Notes: a model not told the origin generated them from the letters alone. A DNA stretch of 64,000 nt from Mycolicibacterium peregrinum (GCF_001665785.1 NZ_LZSO01000010.1:1-64000), one strand, 5' to 3'. Shown: positions 16,503 through 24,843, counted from the stretch's first letter. Translations and numbers: made by a program.

Positions 16503-16738
16503 TCAGGAGTGTCGCCGGTAGGCGCTGGGAATGATCGCGTGGTCTGCATCGAATGTATTGCGCCGCCGCGATATACGTACACCAGGTGATGGGTGTCGCT
16601 GAAGCTGCACCAGTCGGTGGGCTCAGAGATCAGCTCCGTCGCAAAATCGAACGACAACCCGCGCGCCGCGACATCCTTGTGTTCCAGCACCACGCGTGGA
16701 GTCATCGGCCGATCGCCATCCCACGGCTTCATCCCCAC
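16484..16738 (-). pseudogene. AraC regulator N-terminal fragment
   Basis: About 84 residues from GTG 16738 match the N-terminus of the AraC regulator at 15642-16502 almost position by position (VGMKPWDGDRP versus VALKPWTGDRP, then VAARGLSFDFATEL versus VATRGLSLRFATEQ, and HHLVYVYRGGAIHSMQ versus RHLVYVHRFGRLRSME). The similarity ends there and the frame stops after an unrelated PDQRPPR tail. The sensor remainder and the DNA-binding domain are gone. It points opposite to the intact gene and overlaps its 3' end by 19 bp. A matching C-terminal piece is at 18485-18889 on the plus strand. Confidence 0.75.
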
Positions 16739-16942
16739 CCCAGCAACTCCCCAGCAATGATTCGCCGTCGGCACGAGACGAACCCCTGCTTGTACCGGGA
16801 CGGGACGATCTCTCGGATCGCGGTTTGGCTCGGAAATAATTCGAAGGTTTGAAAGAATGTGAATGCGGTTCTGCGGATCGAACCGTACTTTTCGGCGAGT
16901 CAGCGATAGCTGACACCTTCATCTGATCCGAAGGAGACCGAG

Positions 16943-18385
16943 TTGAGTCTCGCTCTACGACCCTACGTAACCGCCGGCGTAGCCCTCGTCGGCGCCAGCG
17001 TCATCGCAGTCACACCCGTCGCGGCACCCGCCCCTGACACCCCCCTGCCAGCACTTCCAACACAGGCAAATGTCGAGCTGTCGGCCTTCACCAACCCGCT
17101 CGACACGTGGACTGCAGTACTGACTAAGGCAGCCACGAACGCAGAGGCCCTCGGCCAGACGTTCGCGAATAATCCTTTTCCCATCTTGCGGCAGATCATC
17201 GCCAACCAGACCGCCAACGCCACGAAGCCCATCGGCAGTTTCGACCCCGATTGGCAGCAGGTCGGCGCAATTGTGCAGCAGATCGTCGCTAATCGGATAG
17301 CGAATGCAACGCAAGTTGGCACCATCTTGCAATCGTTGGCTTCCGCCGCGCAGAGCCTGCTGGATCCGAACAACCCGTACTCATCGGTGACTCGACTCCA
17401 AACGGCCTTCAGCTATCTTGCGGCGGGCGAGGTTGACGATGCGATCACGTATGCATGGTTGGCGCTCATCAACGCACCGGTGAGCCAACTGGGATTCTCC
17501 GCACTGACTCTCTGGGATCCACTGGTCGCCAGCCCGGCTAAAGACCTCGGAAAACTCATCACAGCGCTGGAACTCGGCGACGCCGCCTCCAGCACAGCTA
17601 CAAACTTTGGCAAATTCGTCGGGGCATTGCCAGGTCTCGTTGTCAGTCCGGGCCAAGCCTTCCTCAACGGCATGATGAGCGCCGTCACTATGGTGCTCGC
17701 CGACAGCGCTCAAGGAATTGTCGATGCCGTCAAGGCTGGTGACGTCGAAACCGCAGCGAGCATCGCCATCAACTTTCCCGCAGTGATGGCCGGTGCAGTA
17801 CTGAACGGGTACTCATCGTGGGGCGATAGCGGGATGCTAGGTAAATACGGCCCGCTCAGTAGCTTCTTGAGAGCCACGGAAACCGTCGCACGGGCGATTG
17901 GGAAGCCGAAGCCGACACCGCCGCCAGCACTCATGCCCGCGGAGGCGTCCACAGTTCCGGACACGTCCGCCGCTGCGACAGTGACGCTATCGATCGATCC
18001 AGCCCCCACCGTGACGAACACTGAGGCAACACCAAAGTCGGACACCATTGCCACAGAGTCTGATTCAGTGACAACGGTAGCTGAATCCGCGCCTGCCGGA
18101 ACCTCGGGATCCACGCCGACCGAGGAAGCCGCGGTTCCGCTCGTACGCGAGAGCCTGGTCGCGACTCCCGGCAAGACCGGCACAACCTCGGGCTCCAACA
18201 AGGCAGCAGCGAAGGTGGCCTCGGACGTTCGTGATGGAATCGCAGCCACTGTCAACAAGATTGGCGAGGGTGTGAAGAAGGCCTTCTCCAAGCCGACGAA
18301 GGCGGACACCACCAAATCCGATGCCGGCGTCAGCGGTTCAGGCAAGTACCGTGCCGGTGCGAGCAGTTCGGGAGATGCCAAGTAA
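16943..18385 (+). CDS. Exported mycobacterial surface-type protein, Ala-rich with basic tail
   Basis: A 480-residue protein beginning at TTG 16943, chosen because AAGGAG precedes it and a good signal peptide follows (VTAGVALVGASVIAVTPVAAP). The mature N-terminal domain (about 40-320) is alpha-helical and rich in Ala, Asn and Gln, with FANNPFPILRQIIANQ, LQTAFSYLAAGEVDDAI and PGQAFLNGMMSAVTMV. A Ser/Thr/Pro-rich low-complexity linker (about 325-430) leads to a Lys-rich tail (EGVKKAFSKPTKAD). I recognise a family recurrent in rapidly growing mycobacteria but know no function. It sits between AraC genes and fragments, which suggests AraC control. Confidence 0.78.
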   Translation: MSLALRPYVTAGVALVGASVIAVTPVAAPAPDTPLPALPTQANVELSAFTNPLDTWTAVLTKAATNAEALGQTFANNPFPILRQIIANQTANATKPIGSFDPDWQQVGAIVQQIVANRIANATQVGTILQSLASAAQSLLDPNNPYSSVTRLQTAFSYLAAGEVDDAITYAWLALINAPVSQLGFSALTLWDPLVASPAKDLGKLITALELGDAASSTATNFGKFVGALPGLVVSPGQAFLNGMMSAVTMVLADSAQGIVDAVKAGDVETAASIAINFPAVMAGAVLNGYSSWGDSGMLGKYGPLSSFLRATETVARAIGKPKPTPPPALMPAEASTVPDTSAAATVTLSIDPAPTVTNTEATPKSDTIATESDSVTTVAESAPAGTSGSTPTEEAAVPLVRESLVATPGKTGTTSGSNKAAAKVASDVRDGIAATVNKIGEGVKKAFSKPTKADTTKSDAGVSGSGKYRAGASSSGDAK

Positions 18386-18484
18386 CACCCACGCAGGTCG
18401 GCCTGGTCGGGATCGTCAGTCGATCTCGGCCGGGCCGCAATCGAGCAGGTCAAAATCGTTCGTGCACCGAATGGAACCGAGAAC

Positions 18485-18889
18485 GTGGCAAGCACAAGCT
18501 TCTGCCCGGAAGATTCACCGATTCAGGCCTGGCAACGAGCTGACATCCTGAGTCCGGCCACCCAATCCAAGCTCATCGAGTTCCTCGAGGACCGTATCGA
18601 CTCAAGCGTCACCCTCGAAGCTCTTGCGCGGCAAGCGGACATGTCGGTGCCCGTTTTCATCACCGCATTCCGCGCCGCATTTCACACCACCCCGTATCAA
18701 TATCTACTTGATTTGCGATTCGAACGCGCCAAGCATCTACTCCGATATACATCGCGGACGATTGCCGAGATCAGTGCACTGGTGGGCTTTTCGAGACCCA
18801 GCCACTTCTCCAGCGCCTTCCGGCGGCGCGTCGGAATGTCACCGCGAGCCTATCGGGACCGTCCTACGGCGCGGTCATCACCGCGGTAA
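18485..18889 (+). CDS. AraC C-terminal DNA-binding domain, stand-alone or remnant
   Basis: A 134-residue ORF from GTG 18485 that carries only the AraC double helix-turn-helix: LIEFLEDRIDSSVTLEALA, ADMSVPVFITAFRAAFH, YQYLLDLRFERAKHLL and IAEISALVGFSRPSHFSSAF. It aligns with residues about 175-286 of the AraC protein at 15642-16502 at high identity and lacks any sensor domain. It is either the 3' part of the gene whose 5' part is at 16484-16738, or a surviving small DNA-binding protein. Its end overlaps the 3' end of the phnF-like gene by 26 bp on the opposite strand. Confidence 0.7.
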   Translation: MASTSFCPEDSPIQAWQRADILSPATQSKLIEFLEDRIDSSVTLEALARQADMSVPVFITAFRAAFHTTPYQYLLDLRFERAKHLLRYTSRTIAEISALVGFSRPSHFSSAFRRRVGMSPRAYRDRPTARSSPR

Positions 18890-19580
18890 AGGTCATCCGG
18901 TCACCCCGATACAGAGAGCGTCGCTGCTCGATCGGGATTCCGTGCTGGTCGTAGGACACGCGGTTGAGCAGAAACATCGGGGTCCGGGTGTCGACGGTGA
19001 GCAGGGCTGATTCGCGCGCGTCTGGCAGTGCGGTCTCGATGGTGTCGACCGTGCGCGCGAAATAAACGCCGCGGCTGCGGATTTCGGCGTACAGCGAATC
19101 GCGGTAGTCGAAGGTCTCCCGCAGGCCCGGATAGCGGGAAGCGGGCAGCTTGGTGGTCTCCAGCCCGACCCGGATGCCGTCGGTGGTCAGGACGCGCTCG
19201 AGCTGCAGGATGCGCGCACCGACCTCGATGGCAAGCTGCCCGGCCAGGATGTCGTCGGCGCTCAGATGGCTCCAGCCGACCAGGATGCGCCCACCGCTGC
19301 GGCCCTGCTCCTTGGCGGCCTCAGTGTAAGACCCCATGGACAGAGGCTGCAGGATCTTGGGCCGCGCGACGATGGTGGTGCGGCCGCGTCGTTCGATGCG
19401 ACCGGCCAGCAACAACTCTCGCAACGCCTGCCGGACGGTCTCGCGGGCCACGTCGAACCGTTCCGCAATGTCGCGCTCTGCCGGGAACGGGTCTCCAACC
19501 TCCAGGTCGTCGAGCAGTCGCTCCAGTTGCTCACGGACAACCTGGTGCTTGAGAACCCTCGGTTCTGCACTCGCGGACAC
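18864..19580 (-). CDS. phnF: PhnF-type GntR/HutC-family repressor
   Basis: A 238-residue repressor. GTG 19580 is chosen because a TACTGT -10 element lies six bases upstream (leaderless) and the remaining N-terminus fits the family; the longer ORF from 19703 would run through both operators. The winged helix is QVVREQLERLLDDLEVGDPF, AERDIAERFDVARETVRQALREL and RIERRGRTTIVARP. The UTRA effector domain covers about residues 85-230. In M. smegmatis, PhnF represses phnDCE and itself. Here two exact PhnF-box palindromes lie between this gene and the divergent phnD. Confidence 0.9.
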   Translation of the reverse strand: MSASAEPRVLKHQVVREQLERLLDDLEVGDPFPAERDIAERFDVARETVRQALRELLLAGRIERRGRTTIVARPKILQPLSMGSYTEAAKEQGRSGGRILVGWSHLSADDILAGQLAIEVGARILQLERVLTTDGIRVGLETTKLPASRYPGLRETFDYRDSLYAEIRSRGVYFARTVDTIETALPDARESALLTVDTRTPMFLLNRVSYDQHGIPIEQRRSLYRGDRMTFTAVMTAP

Positions 19581-19600
19581 CTGCCCACAGTAGCAAGTGT

Positions 19601-19612
19601 TGGTATAGACCA
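19601..19612. promoter_or_regulatory. PhnF box 1
   Basis: TGGTATAGACCA, the palindrome known as the PhnF operator in M. smegmatis. It sits just upstream of the phnF -10 element (19587-19592), in position to block phnF transcription. Confidence 0.85.
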
Positions 19613-19658
19613 AGACTTGCCGTGTTGTTAACCTCCTCGCCAACTTGGATGCACCCGC

Positions 19659-19670
19659 TGGTATAGACCA
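19659..19670. promoter_or_regulatory. PhnF box 2
   Basis: A second exact TGGTATAGACCA, 58 bp from box 1 and 87 bp upstream of the phnD ATG. It most likely controls the phnDCE promoter. Confidence 0.85.
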
Positions 19671-19757
19671 ACACACAGGGTGTGAGACAGGGCAGCTGCG
19701 CACCCCCGCTCGCGCACTGCCCGTCCAACGTCCTCCGCCCGAAAGGTCCCGCGCGCC

Positions 19758-20735
19758 ATGAAGTTCCGTACCGCTCGCACCTCAGCCCGCATCGCTGCCG
19801 TGGCAACCGCCAGCGCCGCCCTCGTCTTGTCCGGCTGTTCGACCTCCGGCAACTCCGACGCCAAGACGGCCCAGGGCTTCCCGGAAACCCTCACGCTGGC
19901 CGCGATCCCGGCCGAGAACTCCACCGACCTCAAGGCCAGCTACCAGCCGCTGATCAAGCTGCTGGAGAAGGAGACCGGCTCCAAGGTCGAGTTCGTGCAG
20001 GCCTCCGACTACGCCGGGGTGGTCGAGGGCATCATCGCCAACAATGTCGACCTCGCTTTCTTCGGCCCGTTCGCCTACGTGGTGGCCGGCGTCAACGGGG
20101 CCAAGGTCACCCCGGTTGGCGCTGTCATTCAGGAGCAGGGCGCCAAGCCGGGCTACCAGTCCTACGGCCTGGCCCGTGCCGATGAAGCGAACGTCAACGG
20201 CCTCAAGGACTTCGCCGGCAAGAAGATCTGCTTCGTGGACCCGAGCTCGACCTCGGGATTCCTGTATCCGACCGCCGGACTGATCGAGGCCGGGGTGATC
20301 AAATCCGGATCCGAGGGCGATCTGTCCAAGGCGATGTCCCCGATCTTCGCGGGTGGCCATGACTCCTCGGCGCTGGCGATCGCCAACGGTGACTGTGATG
20401 CCGGGTTTGCCTTCGACACGATGGTGGACAAGACCATGATCGCCAAGGGCGACCTCAAACCCGGTCAGCTCAAGACGGTCTGGAAGTCGGAGATGATCGC
20501 CGGGTCGGTGTTCGCCGCCAACGATTCCCTCGGCCCCGAGGCCATCGGCAAGCTCAAGACCCTCTTCGCCGACAAGGTCAACGTGCCCAACCTCGAGGCC
20601 GAAGGCTTCTGCCAGGGCGACACCTGCCGGATCACCGACGAACGCGCGTGGGGATTCGTCCCCGTCGAGGATTCGGACTACAGCGGCGTGCGCCACGTCT
20701 GCGACGTCACCGGCTCCGAGAAGTGCAAGGGCTGA
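19758..20735 (+). CDS. phnD: Phosphonate/phosphite ABC transporter substrate-binding lipoprotein
   Basis: A 325-residue binding protein. The signal peptide ends in the lipobox LVLSGCS (acylated Cys near residue 30), so it is anchored on the outer face of the membrane. Family features are TLAAIPAENS, the helix LIKLLEKETGSKVEF, DYAGVVEGIIANNVDLAFFGPFAYV and KKICFVDPSSTSGFLYP, the ligand-site loop of PhnD/PtxB proteins. It delivers phosphonate or phosphite to PhnE. In M. smegmatis the homologous phnDCE system is linked to phosphate-starvation uptake; the exact ligand here is not shown by sequence. phnC follows after six bases. Confidence 0.93.
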   Translation: MKFRTARTSARIAAVATASAALVLSGCSTSGNSDAKTAQGFPETLTLAAIPAENSTDLKASYQPLIKLLEKETGSKVEFVQASDYAGVVEGIIANNVDLAFFGPFAYVVAGVNGAKVTPVGAVIQEQGAKPGYQSYGLARADEANVNGLKDFAGKKICFVDPSSTSGFLYPTAGLIEAGVIKSGSEGDLSKAMSPIFAGGHDSSALAIANGDCDAGFAFDTMVDKTMIAKGDLKPGQLKTVWKSEMIAGSVFAANDSLGPEAIGKLKTLFADKVNVPNLEAEGFCQGDTCRITDERAWGFVPVEDSDYSGVRHVCDVTGSEKCKG

Positions 20736-20741
20736 GATCCC

Positions 20742-21554
20742 ATGAGCGCAGACGGACCCCACCATTCCGTCGCGGGCGACGATCTGGTCGTCATCGCCCG
20801 CGACGTCACCAAACGCTTCGGTGACACCCTGGCCCTCGACCAGGTCAGCCTCGACGTCCGGCGCAGCGAGATGCTGGTGTTGCTCGGCCTGTCCGGGTCT
20901 GGCAAGTCCACCCTGCTGCGCTGCCTGAACGGACTGCACCCGGTCACCTCCGGCAGTGTCGAGGTCGGCGGCACCCACGTCGACACCGCCTCGGCCAAAC
21001 AGTTGCGCGCACTGCGCCGCAACGTGGGGTTCGTCTTCCAGCACTTCAATCTGGTCGGGCGGCTGAGCTGCCTGGAGAACGTCCTGATCGGCGGTCTCGG
21101 CCAGCTGCGGCTCCCCCGCTATGGCGCGCTTACCTACCCGAAAAACATGCGCGCCGAAGCCCTGAGCTACCTGGACCGCGTCGGCCTGGCCGATTACGCC
21201 GACCGCCGCGCCGACACTCTTTCCGGCGGCCAACAGCAACGCGTCGCGATCGCCCGCACCCTGATGCAGAAACCCGGCCTCTTGCTGGCCGACGAACCCG
21301 TCGCCTCACTGGATCCCGAAAATGCCGGTGTGGTCATGGATCTGCTGTTCCGGGTGTGCATCGAGGAGAAGCTGACTGTGGTGTGCACGCTGCACCAGGT
21401 CGACCTCGCACTGGGCTGGGCGCACCGCCTCGTCGGCCTGCGCAACGGTCAGAAGATCCTGGACCGGCCTGCCGTCGGGATGACCCGCGACGACGTCATG
21501 GAGATCTACCAACGCGTCGACCCCGCAGCCCGTTCGGCGGCGCGGCCCTCGTGA
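20742..21554 (+). CDS. phnC: Phosphonate/phosphite ABC transporter ATPase
   Basis: A 270-residue ATPase with all ABC motifs: Walker A GLSGSGKST (about residues 47-55), signature LSGGQQQRVAIAR, Walker B LLLADEPVASLD and the switch His in CTLHQVD. The sequence FVFQHFNLVGRLSCLENVLIG is characteristic of the PhnC subfamily. It powers the double permease encoded next. Its stop overlaps the phnE start as GTGA, indicating translational coupling. Confidence 0.95.
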   Translation: MSADGPHHSVAGDDLVVIARDVTKRFGDTLALDQVSLDVRRSEMLVLLGLSGSGKSTLLRCLNGLHPVTSGSVEVGGTHVDTASAKQLRALRRNVGFVFQHFNLVGRLSCLENVLIGGLGQLRLPRYGALTYPKNMRAEALSYLDRVGLADYADRRADTLSGGQQQRVAIARTLMQKPGLLLADEPVASLDPENAGVVMDLLFRVCIEEKLTVVCTLHQVDLALGWAHRLVGLRNGQKILDRPAVGMTRDDVMEIYQRVDPAARSAARPS

Positions 21555-23146
21555 GCACCGACCTGACCGAACGTCCGACCCCGTCCGCGCCGCCGACGCC
21601 CCAGCGCCGGCCGCTGCCAAACCTCCTGCACCTGGTCGGCGTCACCACGGTACTGGCCACCCTTGTCGCGGCCTGGTCGATCGACTTCGCCCCCGCGACG
21701 CTGCTGAACGGGTTCGACGAAGTGATCGCGTTGCTGCAGCGCATGATCCCGCCCCGGCTCGACGATCCGGGACGCATCGGCGGCCTCGCGGTCGAAACCC
21801 TGCTGATGGCCGTGCTGGGGACGGTGCTCGCCGCGATCGCCTCTGTGCCCCTGGCCTTCCTGGCCGCCCGCAACACCACCCCGCACCCGGCCGTACAGGC
21901 GGTGGCTCGGGGGATCATCACGTTCTGCCGGGCCATGCCGGACCTGCTGTTCGCGGTGCTGCTCGTCCGCGCTCTCGGAATCGGCGTGCTGCCCGGCATT
22001 CTCGCGTTGGCCATCCATTCCATCGGCATGCTCGGCAAGGTGTTCGCCGATGCGATCGAGCAGACCGACCCCGGCCCACGGGAGGCGGTGCGCAGCACAG
22101 GTGTCGGCTATTTCCGCGAGATGCTCAACGCGGTCGTCCCCCAGGCCATCCCGTCCTGGATCGCCACCTTCATCTACCGCATCGACATCAACCTGCGCAT
22201 GTCGGTGGTGCTGGGCTTCGTCGGTGCGGGCGGCATCGGCTTCGCCCTGCAGGATGCCTTGCGCGGCTTGATCTATCCGAGGGCCCTCGGCATCGCGTGC
22301 GTCATCCTGGCGATCATCGCCGCGATGGAGCTGCTGTCGATCGTGATCCGGCGGATGCTGCTGGATTCGGCGCGGTCCAACCCGGCCCGCGAACGCGCCG
22401 CCCGGTTCTTCTTCGGCGGTGCGCTGGTCGCAACCTGCCTCGCGGCCCTCGTGGTGTTGAACATCAATCCGCTGTCCCTGATCACCTGGGTGGGCCCGGC
22501 CGCCGAGGTGTTCACCCGGATGATCCCGCCCAACTTCTCGGCGCTGGGCGGTGAGTTGTTCGCAGCCGCAGGGCAAACCGTCGCCATCGGCGTGGTGTCC
22601 ACCGCCATCGGTGTGGTGTTGTCGATCCCGGTCGGCATCCTGGCGGCCCGGAATGTCACACCCCACCCGTCGGTCTACTGGTTCGCCCGGGCCTGGATCC
22701 TGCTGGTGCGGGCCGTGCCGGAACTCATTCTGGCCGTGGTGTTCGTCGCCGCATTGGGGCTCGGGCCCATCGCCGGTACCTGCGCACTGGCCATCGGCTC
22801 GATCGGGTTCCTGGCCAAGCTGGTCGCCGACGCGGTCGAGGAGATCGATCCCGGCCCACTGGAGGCGGTGCGATCGGTTGGCGGCGGCTGGTGGAAGACG
22901 TTGGTCTCCGCCGTGATTCCGCAAGCGATGCCGGCCATGGTCGGGTCGAGCCTCTACCTGTTCGACGTGAACGTGCGGACCTCGACCATCCTGGGCATCG
23001 TCGGCGCGGGCGGCGTCGGCTACCTGCTGTTCGAGTCGATTCGCACGCTGAACTTCGACGTCGCCGGCGCCATCGTCCTCGTCATCTTCGTCATCGTCTA
23101 CGCCATCGAAAGGTTGTCCGGATGGATCCGATCCCGCCTCGTGTGA
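21551..23146 (+). CDS. phnE: Phosphonate/phosphite ABC permease, tandem PhnE fusion
   Basis: A 531-residue protein formed of two PhnE permease units in one chain. GTG 21551 is chosen because it overlaps the phnC stop (GTGA). Unit one (about 25-275) and unit two (about 285-525) each have about six transmembrane helices. Each carries an EAA-type loop: EAVRSTGVGYFREMLNAVVP in the first and EAVRSVGGGWWKTLVSAVIP in the second. Each is preceded by the same AARN(T/V)TPHP motif. A normal transporter needs two PhnE copies, so the fusion supplies a complete membrane channel. The stop overlaps the dehydrogenase start as GTGA. Confidence 0.92.
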   Translation: MSTDLTERPTPSAPPTPQRRPLPNLLHLVGVTTVLATLVAAWSIDFAPATLLNGFDEVIALLQRMIPPRLDDPGRIGGLAVETLLMAVLGTVLAAIASVPLAFLAARNTTPHPAVQAVARGIITFCRAMPDLLFAVLLVRALGIGVLPGILALAIHSIGMLGKVFADAIEQTDPGPREAVRSTGVGYFREMLNAVVPQAIPSWIATFIYRIDINLRMSVVLGFVGAGGIGFALQDALRGLIYPRALGIACVILAIIAAMELLSIVIRRMLLDSARSNPARERAARFFFGGALVATCLAALVVLNINPLSLITWVGPAAEVFTRMIPPNFSALGGELFAAAGQTVAIGVVSTAIGVVLSIPVGILAARNVTPHPSVYWFARAWILLVRAVPELILAVVFVAALGLGPIAGTCALAIGSIGFLAKLVADAVEEIDPGPLEAVRSVGGGWWKTLVSAVIPQAMPAMVGSSLYLFDVNVRTSTILGIVGAGGVGYLLFESIRTLNFDVAGAIVLVIFVIVYAIERLSGWIRSRLV

Positions 23147-24135
23147 CGATGGCCGCCGTCTGGACCGGCTCCGGTGTCGACGTGCGGACGGTGCCGATTC
23201 CCGCGCTCGGCGCCGGTGAGGTCCTGGTCCGGGTGCGACTGGCCACGGTGTGTGGCAGCGACCTGCACACCGTCACCGGCCGGCGCCCCGCCGCCTGCCC
23301 CTCGGTGCTCGGCCATGAGGCCGTCGGCGACGTCGTCGCTGTCGGCCCGGGTGCGGATATTCAAGTCGGGCAACGCATTATCTGGTCGGTGACGGTGTCT
23401 TGCGGTGAGTGCCCACGGTGCCGGTCGGGACTGAGCGCCAAATGTATGTCGGTGCGCAAGGTGGGCCACGAACCGTTCGATGGAGACTGGCCCCTGTCGG
23501 GTTCCTATGCCGCACATGTGGTTCTGCCTCATGGCACCACCATCGCGGTGGTCCCCGATACGCTGCCGGACGCGGTTGCCGCGCCCGCCGGATGTGCGAC
23601 GGCGACTGTGATGGCCACCCTGGAAGCCGCCGGCGAACTAACCGGTCGACGGGTTCTCATCAACGGCGCGGGCATGCTGGGCCTCACCGCGGTCGCGGCA
23701 TGCGCCGACGCGGGTGCCGACGTGCAGGTGATCGACCGCAACGACGACCGGCTGACGCTCGCAGCACGCTTCGGTGGCCGCGCCTCAGACGGTGGGCCCG
23801 TCGACGTGGCGATCGACTACACCGGGTCTTCCACGGCCGTCACTGATGCCTTGGGCCGTCTCGATATCGGCGGCACGCTGGTGCTCGCCGGCTCGGTCAC
23901 CCCCGGCCCGCCGCTGTCGGTGGATCCGGAAACCGTTGTGCGGCAATGGCTGACCATCACCGGTGTACACAACTACGAGCCCCGGCACCTGCATCGGGCC
24001 GTGGATTTCCTCGACCGCACCCGCGAACGCTATCCGTGGGATGCGCTGGTCACAGCGCCGATGCCGCTCACCCAGATCCAGGCGGCGCTACGCCCGCCAC
24101 CCGCCGACAAGCTCCGGACAGCGGTTTGTCCCTGA
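23143..24135 (+). CDS. Zinc-type alcohol dehydrogenase of the phosphonate-associated group
   Basis: A 330-residue medium-chain dehydrogenase. GTG 23143 overlaps the phnE stop by four bases; ATG 23149 is an alternative. It shows TVCGSDLHTVTG (catalytic zinc Cys), LGHEAVGDVVAVG (GHE motif), the structural-zinc cluster CGECPRCRSGLSAKC and a Rossmann motif NGAGMLGLTA. The position in a phnDCE operon matches the dehydrogenases annotated as phosphonate-catabolism associated (TIGR03366-like). The natural substrate is unknown; oxidation of a hydroxyphosphonate or a derived alcohol is an inference. A strong hairpin follows, ending the operon. Confidence 0.87.
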   Translation: MTMAAVWTGSGVDVRTVPIPALGAGEVLVRVRLATVCGSDLHTVTGRRPAACPSVLGHEAVGDVVAVGPGADIQVGQRIIWSVTVSCGECPRCRSGLSAKCMSVRKVGHEPFDGDWPLSGSYAAHVVLPHGTTIAVVPDTLPDAVAAPAGCATATVMATLEAAGELTGRRVLINGAGMLGLTAVAACADAGADVQVIDRNDDRLTLAARFGGRASDGGPVDVAIDYTGSSTAVTDALGRLDIGGTLVLAGSVTPGPPLSVDPETVVRQWLTITGVHNYEPRHLHRAVDFLDRTRERYPWDALVTAPMPLTQIQAALRPPPADKLRTAVCP

Positions 24136-24136
24136 T

Positions 24137-24165
24137 GGGGATCGTCCGAAATTTTGACGATCCCC
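24137..24165 (+). terminator. Terminator hairpin of the phn operon
   Basis: GGGGATCGTC (24137-24146) pairs perfectly with GACGATCCCC (24156-24165) around a 9-base loop, starting directly after the dehydrogenase stop. No U-tract follows, as is usual for mycobacterial terminators. Confidence 0.8.
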
Positions 24166-24252
24166 CAAACACCACATAGGCCCAGGAAAGCCTCGACCGG
24201 CTCATGCAACGTTCCTGCACCATTTGGTAGGACAATCGGTAGGATCTTTCGT

Positions 24253-24480
24253 ATGGCGAAAGAGAAGATCTCAGCGACCATAGATGCGGGCGTCCTCGCC
24301 TCGACCGACGCAGACGCCAAGGCGGCCGGCCTCAATCGGTCGGAGATGATTGAGCAGGCCCTACGCAATGAGCATCTGCGCATCATCCTGCACAACTACA
24401 CAACCCGAACAGTTCCGGCGCTGGACATCGACGCGTACGCCCAGAACGTATACCAAGCAAACCGAACCGCCGGCTTGTGA
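24253..24480 (+). CDS. Antitoxin-like ribbon-helix-helix protein
   Basis: A 75-residue protein (MAKEKISATIDAGVL) with the short beta-strand and two helices of a MetJ/Arc ribbon-helix-helix fold: KISATIDAGVLASTDADAKA then GLNRSEMIEQALRNEHLR. The C-terminal tail (TVPALDIDAYAQNVYQANRT) is probably the toxin-binding region. A TAGGAT -10 lies seven bases before the ATG (leaderless). Its stop overlaps the start of the next gene as GTGA, the usual antitoxin-first order. Confidence 0.75.
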   Translation: MAKEKISATIDAGVLASTDADAKAAGLNRSEMIEQALRNEHLRIILHNYTTRTVPALDIDAYAQNVYQANRTAGL

Positions 24481-24779
24481 TCACTACCGGCGACATCGTT
24501 CCCCGGCGCGATACCGAACACGAGCTCTATGTTGTCGTGCTGTCCAACGCGATTCACGTGTCCGCGCACACCGGCCGGGTCATTACCTGCCCGTTCATTC
24601 CCGGCCAGGTACCCAAAGGAGCCATGGCAATGGCCGTCGCCGTCAACCAACCGATTGGCACACTGCTGCCCGAACTCGTGCAATGGCTTCCGGTCTCGGC
24701 GTTCGACGAGCCAGTTGGGTCCGTCAGTGCGGAAGAACTGCGCGAGGCGACGGCGATCGTCAACGCCCTCATCGCCTAA
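24477..24779 (+). CDS. Small MazF/CcdB-fold toxin candidate
   Basis: A 100-residue protein starting at GTG 24477, overlapping the antitoxin by four bases. ITTGDIVPRRDTEHELYVVVLSNA and the later TCPFIPGQVP and VNQPIGTLLPELVQWLP follow the beta-rich pattern of PemK/MazF/CcdB toxins (GDIV near the start, PVVVLSN-like strand). MazF proteins cut mRNA or tRNA at short sequences. The usual R of the MazF RP motif is not evident, so the assignment rests mainly on size, order and overlap. Confidence 0.6.
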   Translation: MITTGDIVPRRDTEHELYVVVLSNAIHVSAHTGRVITCPFIPGQVPKGAMAMAVAVNQPIGTLLPELVQWLPVSAFDEPVGSVSAEELREATAIVNALIA

Positions 24780-24780
24780 A

Positions 24781-24843
24781 CGCCGAAACTACGGGTTATG
24801 ACGTGAAATCACTGAAAAGACGTCACAACTCGTAGTCTCGGCG
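24781..24843. terminator. Long hairpin between convergent toxin and GH16 genes
   Basis: A 24-base arm (24781-24804, beginning CGCCGA and ending TGACGT) pairs with 24820-24843 (beginning ACGTCA and ending TCGGCG) with three mismatches and a 15-base loop. It starts right after the toxin stop and ends 13 bp before the GH16 stop, so it can terminate both convergent genes. Confidence 0.75.
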
